A stretch of DNA of 64,000 nt, taken from assembly GCF_003043945.1 (NCBI RefSeq), contig NZ_PYXG01000001.1, forward strand, positions 1-64,000, read 5' to 3'. The notes beneath the pieces are model-generated. The model was not told the origin of the DNA, searched no databases, and was given only the letters and a program-made list of their open reading frames with translations. The position numbers and the translations under genes are program-made. This document shows positions 23,298 through 32,657 of this stretch, piece by piece; position 1 is the stretch's first letter, and the number at the start of each line of letters is the position of its first letter. The DNA is from Prevotella sp. oral taxon 376 (lineage in GTDB: Bacteria; Bacteroidota; Bacteroidia; Bacteroidales; Bacteroidaceae).

Positions 23298-25883
23298 CTA
23301 TCCACAACGACTCGCCCCGCAGTTTGTGCAGATCAGGCAGCCCTCCTGATAGACGAGCGACTCATGCCCGCAGACAGGGCAGTTCTGCCCCTTGGCCTGG
23401 GTGCCGTCGGCCACATATTTCTTCAGGGCGCGCTCCACGCCGTTCTTCCAAGTGTTGATGCTCTGGTCCTTCAGCTGCAACGAGCCCACGAGCTTGATCA
23501 CATGAGCGATGGGCATGCGGTAGCGGAGCACTCCGGAGATGAGTTTGGCATAGTTCCAATACTCCGGATTAAACTTTTCGGAAAGCCCTTCGACGGTGGT
23601 CTTATAACCCCGCTTGTTCTCGAATTGGAAGTCGTAGCGATGAGAGCCGTCCTCATTGGTCTGCTTGATAATCTTGCCTTTTACAACGGTTTTCGGCAAT
23701 ACGATGCCCTCGTCGTCGTCCTGAAGCCCCGTGAAGATTTCGTAAGGATAACCGTCAAGTAATCCCACGAAGGCCACCCACTTCTCCTTGTTGTTCTGGA
23801 AACGGACTACATCGCACTCTAATTCCTTGGGACGGGTCTCGGTAACGACCGGAGCCTCACGCGGAGAATTGAACTTTGTCTCCATGTTGCTGTCCTTCAG
23901 CTGTTCCTTTTCGGCAGTCTTCTTTTCTTTCTTTGACATGGGGATCATCACGCCCGACCGACTGCCGTCGCGGTAGATGGTGCATCCCTTGCAGCCGCTC
24001 CTCCACGCTTCGACATAAAGCTTGTTGACCTGCGCCTCATCGACATCGTTCGGCAGGTTTATGGTTACGGAAATGCTGTGGTCCACCCACTTTTGGATGG
24101 CTCCCTGCATGCGCACTTTCATCAGCCAGTCTACATCATTGGCCGTAGCCTTGTAATAGGGAGACTTGCCCACAAGCTCGTCAATCTCCTCCTGGGTATA
24201 TTGTTTCGTGGCGTCATAACCGTTTATCTTCATCCACTCCAAGAATTTCCGATGGTAAACGATATATTCCTCGAAGCTGTCGCCCACCTCGTCGACATAG
24301 TCCACATGCACATCGGTATCGTTCGGGTTTACCTTGCGGCGACGCTTATAGACCGGCATGAACACCGGCTCTATGCCCGAGGTGGTCTGGGTCATGAGGG
24401 AGGTGGTGCCCATGGGGGCTATCGTCAGGCAAGCTATATTCCTGCGGCCATACTTCACCATGTCGGCATACAATTCGGGATCTGCCTCCTTGATGCGCAG
24501 GATGAACGGATTCTTGGCCTCGCGACCAGCGTCGTAGATGGCAAAGGCGCCCCGCTCCTGAGCCATTGTTACCGAAGAGCGGTAAGCATTCAAGGCCAGT
24601 TCCCTGTGAACGGATACGGAGAAGTCGGTTGCCTCCTGCGTCCCATAGCGCAGACCCATGGCCGCTATCATGTCGCCCTCGGCCGTGATACCCACACCCG
24701 TGCGGCGTCCCTTTCCGCTCTTGTCCTTGATTTTCTCCCACAGATGATACTCGGTTTGCTTCACTTCCTCATCCTGCGGATCGACCTTTATTTTCTCCAT
24801 GATAAGTTCTATCTTCTCCATCTCCAGATCCACGATGTCATCCATGATTCTCTGGGCAAGCTGGACATGCTTCCTGAACTTGTCGAAGTCGAAGTAGGCG
24901 TCCTTGGTGAACGGGTTTACGACATAGCTATACAGATTCAGGCTTATCAACCGGCAACTGTCGTAAGGACAAAGGGGTATCTCGCCGCAGGGGTTCATAC
25001 CGACGGTGCGGAAGCCCTGGTCGGCATAGCAGTCGGGTATGCTCTCCCGGATGATGGTATCCCAGAAGAGCACGCCCGGCTCGGCGCTTTTCCAGACATT
25101 GTGGACAATCTTCTCCCAAAGGTTCTTGGCCGAGATTTCCTGCCGCACCTTGGGATTCTTCGCGTCAACGGGGAACTGCTGGGTGTAAGGCTTTCCTTCG
25201 ATGGCAGACTCCATAAACTCGTCGTCAATCTTCACGCTCACATTGGCTCCCGTAACCTTTCCCTCGGTCATCTTCGCGTCGATGAACGCCTCGCAGTCAG
25301 GATGCTTGACGCTGACAGAAAGCATCAGGGCTCCACGACATCCGTCCTGGGCCACCTCGCGATTGGAATTGCTGTAGCGCTCCATAAAGGCAACCAGGCC
25401 TGTGGAAGCAAGCGCCGAGTTGCTCACCGGGCTTCCGGCAGGCCGAATGTGGGTCAGGTCGTGGCCCACGCCGCCGCGCCGCTTCATCAGCTGCACCTGC
25501 TCCTCGTCGGTCTTCATGATGGCACCGTAGGAATCAGCGTTCCCGTCAAAACCTATCACAAAGCAATTGCCCAGCGAAGCGACCTGAAACTTATTGCCGA
25601 TGCCGGTCATCAGGCTTCCGGCAGGTATGACATAGCGGAAATGGTCGATAAGGTCGAAGACTTCCTGGGCACTCAGCGGATTCTCATACTTCCGCTCGAC
25701 GCGGGCAATCTCGTTCGCGATACGCCAATGCATATTCTCCGGCGACTTCTCATAAATATTGCCGAAACCGTCTTTCATGGCATACTTGTTCACCCAGACT
25801 CCGGCTGCCAGCTCATCGCCATCAAAATACTTCAAAGAGGTCTCATAGGCTTCCTCGAAAGAATAGGTCGTTAAATTTTCCAT
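23298..25883 (-). CDS. nrdJ: Adenosylcobalamin-dependent ribonucleoside-diphosphate reductase (class II)
   Basis: 861 aa. The barrel contains the class II motifs MKRRGGVGHDLTHIRPAGS, SRSxG-type substrate loops, NPCGEIPL with a catalytic cysteine near residue 305 and APMGTTSLM. The C-terminus has a TSCPD-type region and a Cys4 zinc ribbon (CPVCGHES ... CTNCGASRCG). It reduces ribonucleotides using a cobalamin-generated thiyl radical and needs no oxygen, suited to an anaerobe. No class I or III enzyme is in the window. I see no B12 riboswitch oriented toward it. Confidence 0.95.
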   Translation of the reverse strand: MENLTTYSFEEAYETSLKYFDGDELAAGVWVNKYAMKDGFGNIYEKSPENMHWRIANEIARVERKYENPLSAQEVFDLIDHFRYVIPAGSLMTGIGNKFQVASLGNCFVIGFDGNADSYGAIMKTDEEQVQLMKRRGGVGHDLTHIRPAGSPVSNSALASTGLVAFMERYSNSNREVAQDGCRGALMLSVSVKHPDCEAFIDAKMTEGKVTGANVSVKIDDEFMESAIEGKPYTQQFPVDAKNPKVRQEISAKNLWEKIVHNVWKSAEPGVLFWDTIIRESIPDCYADQGFRTVGMNPCGEIPLCPYDSCRLISLNLYSYVVNPFTKDAYFDFDKFRKHVQLAQRIMDDIVDLEMEKIELIMEKIKVDPQDEEVKQTEYHLWEKIKDKSGKGRRTGVGITAEGDMIAAMGLRYGTQEATDFSVSVHRELALNAYRSSVTMAQERGAFAIYDAGREAKNPFILRIKEADPELYADMVKYGRRNIACLTIAPMGTTSLMTQTTSGIEPVFMPVYKRRRKVNPNDTDVHVDYVDEVGDSFEEYIVYHRKFLEWMKINGYDATKQYTQEEIDELVGKSPYYKATANDVDWLMKVRMQGAIQKWVDHSISVTINLPNDVDEAQVNKLYVEAWRSGCKGCTIYRDGSRSGVMIPMSKKEKKTAEKEQLKDSNMETKFNSPREAPVVTETRPKELECDVVRFQNNKEKWVAFVGLLDGYPYEIFTGLQDDDEGIVLPKTVVKGKIIKQTNEDGSHRYDFQFENKRGYKTTVEGLSEKFNPEYWNYAKLISGVLRYRMPIAHVIKLVGSLQLKDQSINTWKNGVERALKKYVADGTQAKGQNCPVCGHESLVYQEGCLICTNCGASRCG

Positions 25884-26283
25884 CGTAGTTCGTTAGCAAT
25901 GGGTGAAAGTCCGCAGAATCCTTAAATGGGAAAGAATTACCGAAAAGTCCCGAAGATGTCGGCAACCGTGGAAAAAAACTGTCAGGCCGGGCGATAATGC
26001 CGAAAGGACTCCCGCCGACCTTCAGACTTCACTCATCAACCATTATTGTTTTATTATTATTAACATTAGCACTCATCAGTCCATCCTGCGCACCGAGGAT
26101 CCACACGAATGATTTCTCCAAGCGAAACCAATCATCATCTTGTCCACGGAGAAGGATTCGGAGATTATCCGTTATCTTCCTACTCGTTACAAAACTACAA
26201 TATATTTCCGAGAAAAAAGACTATTTTGGGAACTTTTTTACTAAAAACTTACTGCAAAGTTTTCCGTTTTGGAAAACTTAAAG
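25884..26283. other. Gene-free stretch between nrdJ and the nitroreductase gene
   Basis: About 400 bp between divergent genes. The + strand near 25900-25990 has fragments (GGTGAAAGTCC, GGCAACCG, GTCAGG) that recall a cobalamin riboswitch but with wrong spacing and orientation (see rejected list). The rest is AT-rich. I see no gene I can support. Confidence 0.5.
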
Positions 26284-26291
26284 TATATTTG
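26284..26291 (+). promoter_or_regulatory. Promoter -7 element of the nitroreductase gene
   Basis: TATATTTG, 21 bp before ATG 26313. No well-placed -33 TTTG. Confidence 0.55.
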
Positions 26292-26312
26292 CAACAAAGA
26301 AAATTTACGATT

Positions 26313-27050
26313 ATGAAAACTATAAACATGCGTAGAAGCATCCGAAAATACTCATCCCGAGAGGTTGGGGACCCATTGCTAAAGACGCTCTTGAGGGATT
26401 CGGAGCGCACCCAGACCATGGGAAACCTGCAATTATACTCCGTCGTCATCACGCGCGATGCCGGCAAGAAAGCCGAACTGGCACCAGCTCATTTCCACCA
26501 GCCGATGGTCGGCGAAGCACCCGTGGTACTCACTTTCTGCGCGGATTTCCGGCGCACATCGCTCTGGGCGGAGAACCGAAAGGCCACCCCGGGCTACGGC
26601 AACATCCTCAGTTTCCTGAACGCGGCCACCGACACCTTATTATATTGTCAGACTTTCTGCAACCTCGCCGAGGAAGAAGGGCTGGGATTGTGTTTTCTGG
26701 GAACCACCGTCTATATGCCCAAGGAGATTATCCGCGTGCTGCGTCTGCCGAAACTTGTGTTTCCCGTCGCGACCATCACGCTCGGCTGGCCCGATGAGTT
26801 GCCCGAACTGAGCGACCGGCTTCCCTTGGAGGCCATCGTCCATGAGGAAACCTACGAGGACTACACGCCCGACAGAATCGACCGATTCTATCAACCGAAG
26901 GAAGCTCTGCCGGAAAACAAGCACTTCGTGGAAATCAACCGCAAGGAGACCCTGGCACAGGTTTTCACGGATATCCGCTACACGAGAAAAGACAACGAGG
27001 CCATGAGCGAGGGGCTGCTGGAAGCCCTCCGGCAGCAAGGATTCCTGTAA
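26313..27050 (+). CDS. Nitroreductase family protein
   Basis: 245 aa from ATG 26313 (MKTINMRRSIRKY), placed after the promoter; upstream in-frame ATGs lie before it. The N-terminal RRSIRKYSSREV is the family FMN-binding start, and PVVLTFCADF, YCQTFCNLAEEEGLGLCFLGTT and TITLGWPDE follow the flavoreductase fold. The last 60 residues form a helical extension. Such proteins reduce nitro compounds, quinones or flavins with NAD(P)H; the natural substrate is unknown. Single gene. Confidence 0.88.
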   Translation: MKTINMRRSIRKYSSREVGDPLLKTLLRDSERTQTMGNLQLYSVVITRDAGKKAELAPAHFHQPMVGEAPVVLTFCADFRRTSLWAENRKATPGYGNILSFLNAATDTLLYCQTFCNLAEEEGLGLCFLGTTVYMPKEIIRVLRLPKLVFPVATITLGWPDELPELSDRLPLEAIVHEETYEDYTPDRIDRFYQPKEALPENKHFVEINRKETLAQVFTDIRYTRKDNEAMSEGLLEALRQQGFL

Positions 27051-27161
27051 AAAAGCGAATTCCAAGACGACAAGGCATGCCCATATCATCCAAGACGCAA
27101 CCTTTTTTGCGCACCTTTTGTGAGTTTTCGTAATTAAAATCAGCAAAAATCCCCCAAAATG

Positions 27162-27193
27162 TTTGTTTTATATTGGTATATTATATATATTTG
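27162..27193 (+). promoter_or_regulatory. Promoter of the lipoprotein gene at 27280
   Basis: TTTG (27162-27165), exactly 20 bp, TATATTTG (27186-27193): a full-consensus promoter, with a leader of about 80 nt. Confidence 0.8.
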
Positions 27194-27279
27194 CGGATGT
27201 ATAATTAACCATTAAAACAATAATTTGGAAGACGCTGTTTTCAGCAAAGATAAACATTAACCCATAAAACTACAGGAAC

Positions 27280-28014
27280 ATGAAATCCTTCATAAAAATT
27301 CTGTCAATCATAGCATGTGTCGTTCTCTTTAATGCATGTGATAGTGATAATGAAAAAGGAAACGATGGAAGTGCGATTTTCGGTGATCACTTTCAAATAG
27401 CCTTCTACAGTCCAAGCGGCACCAATATAATAGATTCCCTACAACTGGTAAAAGGTGTTAACAGTAAGGTCTTCCGCATTTCAGGAGACATTCTTGCGGC
27501 TTCTCTCACGCGAGAGAGCGACGGAACAACGACCGGACCTGAAGGCAGCCAGACTGAAAACCATTCAGAATCACATCTATGGCTTCCTTCCTCAATGACT
27601 TTTATCAATGGCTCCTCGTGGCAGAAGAATTCGCCTTTCAAAGAAGACTTGGATGTCGTACCGGAAATAAAGACCATCTTAGAGAAAAGAGGGTCGTTCC
27701 TGTCCATCCAGTTTGGGGACATGAACTATTCCAGTTCATACGGAAGCAGAGGTAAAGAGCAGGACGAAACCTATACTTTCAGGCTCGTCTCCAAGACTCT
27801 ATTCGGTGATGAGAACACGCATATATTCAAATTGTATTACCATATAGAAGGTGCCTCAGGCGATTTTTACAAATGTGAGCATGACGGGAAAGACATGGAA
27901 ATCCAGTCAGACAGGCTTTATAGTTTTATAAAGGAATACAATTCCAAGGCATATCCTATAAGTCGTAAAGTAGCCGCAATCAACTATATCTTAAGCGTTC
28001 ATGTGGGAAGATAG
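27280..28014 (+). CDS. Orphan lipoprotein of unknown function
   Basis: 244 aa. A type II signal peptide (IIACVVLFNAC) predicts a lipid anchor on Cys20. The mature part is Ser/Asp-rich and probably beta-rich; I recognise no family or motif. Its AT-rich codon use (many ata, aaa, tat codons) differs clearly from the GC-rich genes on both sides, which suggests recent acquisition. It has its own strong promoter and is followed by the family C repeat block. Confidence 0.75.
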   Translation: MKSFIKILSIIACVVLFNACDSDNEKGNDGSAIFGDHFQIAFYSPSGTNIIDSLQLVKGVNSKVFRISGDILAASLTRESDGTTTGPEGSQTENHSESHLWLPSSMTFINGSSWQKNSPFKEDLDVVPEIKTILEKRGSFLSIQFGDMNYSSSYGSRGKEQDETYTFRLVSKTLFGDENTHIFKLYYHIEGASGDFYKCEHDGKDMEIQSDRLYSFIKEYNSKAYPISRKVAAINYILSVHVGR

Positions 28015-28030
28015 CGCCATCGGCCGACAT

Positions 28031-28183
28031 CTGTTGCCACCCGATTGACAAGGGTTTCTTCCGATGATATTTCCCCGTAAAGTAAAAGGCGGCTAAAAGG
28101 TCGCCTTTTAGCCGTTAGAAGGCAGGCTTTTAGCCGTTAAAAGGAAGGCTTTTAACGGCCTTTTACTTTCAGGGTGGCAACAG
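28031..28183. repeat. Family C 22-bp array inside nested inverted repeats
   Basis: Abutting 22-bp units start at 28083, 28105, 28127 and 28149; the middle two begin with the shared 13-mer CTTTTAGCCGTTA. A perfect 12-bp inverted repeat AAAGTAAAAGGC / GCCTTTTACTTT (28079-28090, 28158-28169) encloses the array, and another, CTGTTGCCACCC / GGGTGGCAACAG (28031-28042, 28172-28183), encloses everything. The block lies between convergent genes and could act as a bidirectional terminator. Confidence 0.85.
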
Positions 28184-28213
28184 CCTGTTTTTCAGTCCGT
28201 TCTCTCCGTCCGC

Positions 28214-28591
28214 TCAGAACAGTTTCGCCAGTTGGCTTCCCAGCAGCAGGGCGAGGAACCCGGCGGCAAGGCTCGCGGAGACATAGAGCATGAGATACAG
28301 ATGGTTTCCATCTTTTAGCAGGGCGGAATTCTCGTTCATGAAAGTAGAAAAGGTGGTGAATCCGCCGCAGAATCCCGTGGTAAGGACGAGCCGCGTGTTG
28401 GCGCTCATCAGATGGCCTGCCGACGGAAGCCCGGAGAGCAGCCCTATGAGCAGACAGCCGAGGATGTTGACGGCGAAGGTGCCCCACGGGAACGCCATCA
28501 CCGCCAGCGACTGCACCCACCTCGAAACGAGCAAACGCACGCCGCCTCCGACGAAGCTGCCCATGCCGACCAATAGGAAGTCTTTTATCAT
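28214..28591 (-). CDS. crcB: CrcB/Fluc fluoride channel
   Basis: 125 aa, four membrane helices, usual length for Fluc. The signature GFCGGFTTFSTF with the phenylalanine pair that lines the pore, and the polar GTFAVNILGC segment, are intact. It exports fluoride as an antiparallel dimer. Most bacteria place it behind a fluoride riboswitch; I see none in the 15 bp separating it from the upstream transporter gene, so it is probably expressed from that gene's promoter. Confidence 0.95.
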   Translation of the reverse strand: MIKDFLLVGMGSFVGGGVRLLVSRWVQSLAVMAFPWGTFAVNILGCLLIGLLSGLPSAGHLMSANTRLVLTTGFCGGFTTFSTFMNENSALLKDGNHLYLMLYVSASLAAGFLALLLGSQLAKLF

Positions 28592-28606
28592 ATACCTTAT
28601 GATATA

Positions 28607-30079
28607 TCAGCACTTGACGGGCGCGTATTTCGGAACGAGCCCCTTCATGACGAGCCACCCGGCCAGATAGGCCACCGAGCAATAGCAGAACAGAATCATA
28701 TAGGCTGCCTCCTTACCCTCAAAGCCCAGGAATACGGACCGCGCCATGTCGCAATGGTCGATGAGGCGACCGCTCAGGAAGTTGATCAGGAACGAGCTCA
28801 GACCGCCCGCCATTCCGTTGATGCCCGTGATGGTGGCCACCGCACTCTTCGGGAAGAGGTCGCTCCCCACGGAGAACAAGTTGGCACTCCAGCTCTGGTG
28901 GGCCGCCCCGATGATGCCGATGAGTATAATCGTTATCCAGCAGCTATAGCGCCCGAGAGGCTGTGCCATCAATCCGAGCAAAGGGAAGAGCGCGAAGATG
29001 AGCATGGCGCGCATGCGGCAGGTATAGGGATCCTTGCCCGTGCGATCGATGAGAATCGTCGGCAGCTTGCCCCCGTAAAGAGAAAGCATGGTGATGGCAT
29101 AGAGCACGAAGATGAGCATCTGCGCCATCGGGGTGTCGGAAGCGTGTCCGTAGACATCGCTGATGTAGGCCGGCGTCCAGAAAAGAAAGAACCACCACAC
29201 CCCGTCAGTGAGGAACTTCCCTGCCAGGATAGCCCAGGTCTGCCGCAACTTCAGGCAGTGCCCTATCGACATCCTATGCTCCTGATTCTGGGCGTCGCCC
29301 TCCACCTTTGCGTCCTGAAGGATGTATTCCCGTTCCGCGGCGTTGACATGCCTGTTAGCTTTCAGCGGCTGATAGACGAAGATCCAGAAGCCCATCCAGA
29401 CAAAGCCGAGCGCGCCGATCAGCACAAAGGCCATCTCCCAGCCGTTACCCACGCCGATATTCCTGAAATAGCGGGCCAGGGTGGGGATGCTCAGCGGGGC
29501 TATCAAGGCTCCCACCGTGGCACCGGCATTGAAGATGGAGGTGGCGAAAGCCCGGTCTTTCTTCGGGAAATACTCTGCCGTAACCTTGACGGCCGCAGGG
29601 AAGTTGCCCGACTCTCCGGCTGCCAATATCACCCGGGCGACAAGGAAGAAATAGACACTCACCATCGAGATCGCCGCCGCCAGATCGCCCGCGGCTCCCA
29701 CCAGCTGGGCGGCATCCGCCACTCCCACGACCTGCTCCGTGGCCCATCCGCACGCGGCATGCAGACAGGCACCCGCCGACCAGACGCCGATGGCCCACAG
29801 ATAGCCCCGCTTCGTGCCCAGAAAGTCGATGATTCTGCCGCTGAAGAAGTTGGCTATCGCATACATCACGGCGAATGCCGCGGCTATGTTCCCATAGTCG
29901 GTATTCGTCCAATGGAATTCGGGAGCGATAAAGTCCTTCCATGTCAGCGACAGGACTTGCCGGTCCAGATAGTTCACGGTGGTAGCAAAAAAGAGCATCG
30001 CGCAGATTATCCAGCGGAAGTTTGTCATCCTCGGGCGCGTGCCCTGCACGATGTTTGGCGTGTCATTATTCATCTTCAT
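28607..30079 (-). CDS. MFS transporter, hexuronate (ExuT)-like anion:cation symporter
   Basis: 490 aa with 12 membrane segments. Family features are NYLDRQVLSLTWKDF after the first helix, GYLWAIGVWSAGACLHA, the charged motif GRIIDFLGTKRG and RVILAAGESGNFPAAVK. The ACS branch includes hexuronate importers (ExuT), commonly found in Bacteroidota; galacturonate or glucuronate is the likely substrate but no uronate-catabolism gene is adjacent. It lies 82 bp after murF-alr and 15 bp before crcB on the same strand. Confidence 0.85.
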   Translation of the reverse strand: MKMNNDTPNIVQGTRPRMTNFRWIICAMLFFATTVNYLDRQVLSLTWKDFIAPEFHWTNTDYGNIAAAFAVMYAIANFFSGRIIDFLGTKRGYLWAIGVWSAGACLHAACGWATEQVVGVADAAQLVGAAGDLAAAISMVSVYFFLVARVILAAGESGNFPAAVKVTAEYFPKKDRAFATSIFNAGATVGALIAPLSIPTLARYFRNIGVGNGWEMAFVLIGALGFVWMGFWIFVYQPLKANRHVNAAEREYILQDAKVEGDAQNQEHRMSIGHCLKLRQTWAILAGKFLTDGVWWFFLFWTPAYISDVYGHASDTPMAQMLIFVLYAITMLSLYGGKLPTILIDRTGKDPYTCRMRAMLIFALFPLLGLMAQPLGRYSCWITIILIGIIGAAHQSWSANLFSVGSDLFPKSAVATITGINGMAGGLSSFLINFLSGRLIDHCDMARSVFLGFEGKEAAYMILFCYCSVAYLAGWLVMKGLVPKYAPVKC

Positions 30080-30161
30080 GGTATGTTTTAAGTTATTGTT
30101 TTCATCATGACGGAACCTGTCCGCGGCTTTTCCTTTTCAGGAAAGGCCCGCGAAGGCAGGT

Positions 30162-32639
30162 TTAATCTTGGAAATATACGCGCTTCACACGGTTGGATAT
30201 GCCGGTGAGAACCTCGTAGGGGATGGTGTCGAGCACATCCGAAAGCACCGTTACGGGCAGGCGGTCGCCGAAGATTTCCACGCTGTCGCCCTCTTTGCAG
30301 GGGATATCCGTTACATCAATCATACAGACATCCATGCAGATATTTCCCACATACTCGGCCTTCTGCCCGTTTACCAGACAATAGCAGCGGCGGTTTCCAA
30401 GGTGGCGGTTCAAGCCGTCGGCATATCCTATCGGGATGGCAGCTATCACTGAGTCGCGGTCGATGGTGCCCTTGCGGCTGTATCCTACCGTCTCCCCCGC
30501 CTTCACAGGACGCAACTGGAGGATGGTGGTCTTCAGGGTAGAGACATTATTGATGATCTCGTTGCCGCGGGGATTGATGCCGTAGAGGCCCAGCCCCAGC
30601 CTGCACATGTCCAACTGGCGGTCGGGGAAATGCTCGATGCCCGCGGAATTGTCGATATGGCGCAGTATCTTGTGGTCGAAGGCGGCCTGAAGCCGCTTGC
30701 TTCCCGCGTCAAAGAGCGCGAACTGCCGTGCGCTGAAGTCATCGAAGCCGTCGCTGTCAGAGCCCACAAAATGAGAGAACACCGACCTTGGGATGATGGC
30801 ATTCTGGAGCTTCAGCCGCCCGATGAGCCGCTCCATGTCCTCCTCGGGGTTGAAGCCAAGGCGGTGCATGCCCGTGTCAAGCTTGATATGGACGGGATAA
30901 CCCGTGATTCCCTCTTTCTCAGCAACCTTTATGAGGGCTTCGAGCAGACGGAAGGAGTAGACCTCCGGCTCAAGGTCGTAGTCGAACATGGTCTTGAACG
31001 CTGTCATCTCGGGATTCATAATCATGATGTTGGAGGTGATGCCGTTCTTGCGGAGGGTAACCCCCTCGTCGGCTACGGCCACCGCCAGATAGTCCACCCG
31101 ATGGTCCTGCAAGGTCTTGGCAACCTCCGCGCTGCCGGCGCCATAGGCATCCGCCTTGATCATACACACCAGTTTGGTCTCTGGCTTCATGAAAGAACGA
31201 TACCAGTTGAGATTGTTCACCAAGGCCGATAGGTTCACCTCCAGAATCGTCTCATGCACTTTCTGCACGAGGAGCTCAGTCAACTGGTCGAATCCGAACT
31301 GACGGGCACCCTTCAGCAGGATGACTTCATCGTGCAAGGAAGAGAACACCTCGCTGTGAATGAACTGCTCCACGCTCTTGAAGAAACACTTCTCGCCGAT
31401 GCGTATCTCATCGGATTGCGCGCTAATTTGCGGTCCGATACCGATAAACTTCTCCACGCCACGCTTCTCACAGAGGGCAGACACCTCCCGATAAAGCTGT
31501 TTCGGGGGCTCCCCGCTCTGCTCTATATCGCTCAGGATCAATGTGCGGCGGCGTCCCTTATGATCTGGTCGGCGCGCCATGAAGTCGAGAGCGATGTCGA
31601 GGGAATTGATATCTGAGTTATAAGAATCATTGATCAGCGTACAGCCATGCTGACCTTGTTTCACCTCCAGGCGCATGGCCACGGGCTCCAGATGTTGCAT
31701 CCGCTCATCCAAATCCTCGGCGCTTACTCCAAGATGGAGGGCCACCACGGCACAAATAATTGAGTTGATGACGGAGGCATTGTCGATGAACGGCAACGAA
31801 TAGCACCTCTCCTCGCCACCCTGATAGCTATAAGTGATGGTCGTGGTCGTTTCCTTTTTCTCCACCGACTTTACATACATGGCGGCACGCCTGTCGTTCA
31901 TCGACCAGCAAAGGCTGTCCCCTTTATAGCCATTTTCTCTCACCACCCTTCCTACCATGTCGTCGTCAGCATTGTAGACGAGCGTCTTGGCATCATGGAA
32001 GAGCTGTGCCTTCTCGCGGCATTTGGCCTCCAATGACTCGAAATTCTCCTGATGCGCCGCGCCGATACCTGTCAACACGGAGATCGTGGGCTGAATGATG
32101 TTACGCAACGGAGCCATTTCCGTAGGCTCGCTGATGCCTGCCTCGAAGAGCCCTACTTGTGTATTTTCACTCAAAAGCCATACGGAAAGCGGAACGCCTA
32201 TCTGCGAATTGTAGCTCCGCGGGCTGCGTGTTACCGCCATCTGGGGCGACAGCAACTGGTAAAGCCATTCCTTCACCATGGTCTTTCCGTTGCTCCCCGT
32301 AATACCGACAACGGGAATATCGAATTTCTCGCGATGGCGTTCCGCAAGACGCTGGAGGGCTTCGAGCGGACTTTCCACCTTCAGGAAGTTGGCCGTAGGA
32401 TAGTCTTTCTCATAGTTCGCCGGTACAGTTTCCACAACAAAGTTATGCACCCCGCGGCGATAGAGGTCAGGAATATAGTGATGGCCGTCGTTTCGCTCCG
32501 ACTTGAGCGCAAAGAACAATGTCTCTTCGGGGAAACAAAGCGAACGACTGTCGGTAAGCAGGAAGCCGACATTGGCTTTCTGATCGCCATAGCGACGGGC
32601 ACCGATCAATGCTGTTACCTTTTCTATAGTATATGTCAT
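30162..32639 (-). CDS. Bifunctional MurF ligase / alanine racemase
   Basis: 825 aa fusion. The MurF half (1 to about 455) has the ATP loop GITGSNGKT near residue 115 and the Mur-ligase segment LINDSYNSD. The racemase half (about 460-825) has the PLP lysine in CMIKADAYG near residue 493 and the second catalytic tyrosine in GETVGYSRKGT. It makes D-Ala from L-Ala and adds the D-Ala-D-Ala dipeptide to the UDP-MurNAc-tripeptide. This fusion is a recurring arrangement in Bacteroidales. A promoter inside the end of the upstream gene drives it. Confidence 0.95.
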   Translation of the reverse strand: MTYTIEKVTALIGARRYGDQKANVGFLLTDSRSLCFPEETLFFALKSERNDGHHYIPDLYRRGVHNFVVETVPANYEKDYPTANFLKVESPLEALQRLAERHREKFDIPVVGITGSNGKTMVKEWLYQLLSPQMAVTRSPRSYNSQIGVPLSVWLLSENTQVGLFEAGISEPTEMAPLRNIIQPTISVLTGIGAAHQENFESLEAKCREKAQLFHDAKTLVYNADDDMVGRVVRENGYKGDSLCWSMNDRRAAMYVKSVEKKETTTTITYSYQGGEERCYSLPFIDNASVINSIICAVVALHLGVSAEDLDERMQHLEPVAMRLEVKQGQHGCTLINDSYNSDINSLDIALDFMARRPDHKGRRRTLILSDIEQSGEPPKQLYREVSALCEKRGVEKFIGIGPQISAQSDEIRIGEKCFFKSVEQFIHSEVFSSLHDEVILLKGARQFGFDQLTELLVQKVHETILEVNLSALVNNLNWYRSFMKPETKLVCMIKADAYGAGSAEVAKTLQDHRVDYLAVAVADEGVTLRKNGITSNIMIMNPEMTAFKTMFDYDLEPEVYSFRLLEALIKVAEKEGITGYPVHIKLDTGMHRLGFNPEEDMERLIGRLKLQNAIIPRSVFSHFVGSDSDGFDDFSARQFALFDAGSKRLQAAFDHKILRHIDNSAGIEHFPDRQLDMCRLGLGLYGINPRGNEIINNVSTLKTTILQLRPVKAGETVGYSRKGTIDRDSVIAAIPIGYADGLNRHLGNRRCYCLVNGQKAEYVGNICMDVCMIDVTDIPCKEGDSVEIFGDRLPVTVLSDVLDTIPYEVLTGISNRVKRVYFQD

Positions 32640-32657
32640 TTGTATATTGGTGTTTCC

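Noticed and set aside
25898..25995. Cobalamin riboswitch-like fragments (GGTGAAAGTCC, GGCAACCG, GTCAGG) on the + strand beside B12-dependent nrdJ
   Set aside because: The strand is opposite to nrdJ, the spacing between motifs is much longer than in cobalamin riboswitches and key positions differ. A covariance-model search would settle it.
28592..28606. Fluoride riboswitch in front of crcB
   Set aside because: Only 15 bp separate crcB from the upstream gene and no matching pseudoknot sequence is visible in the end of that gene.
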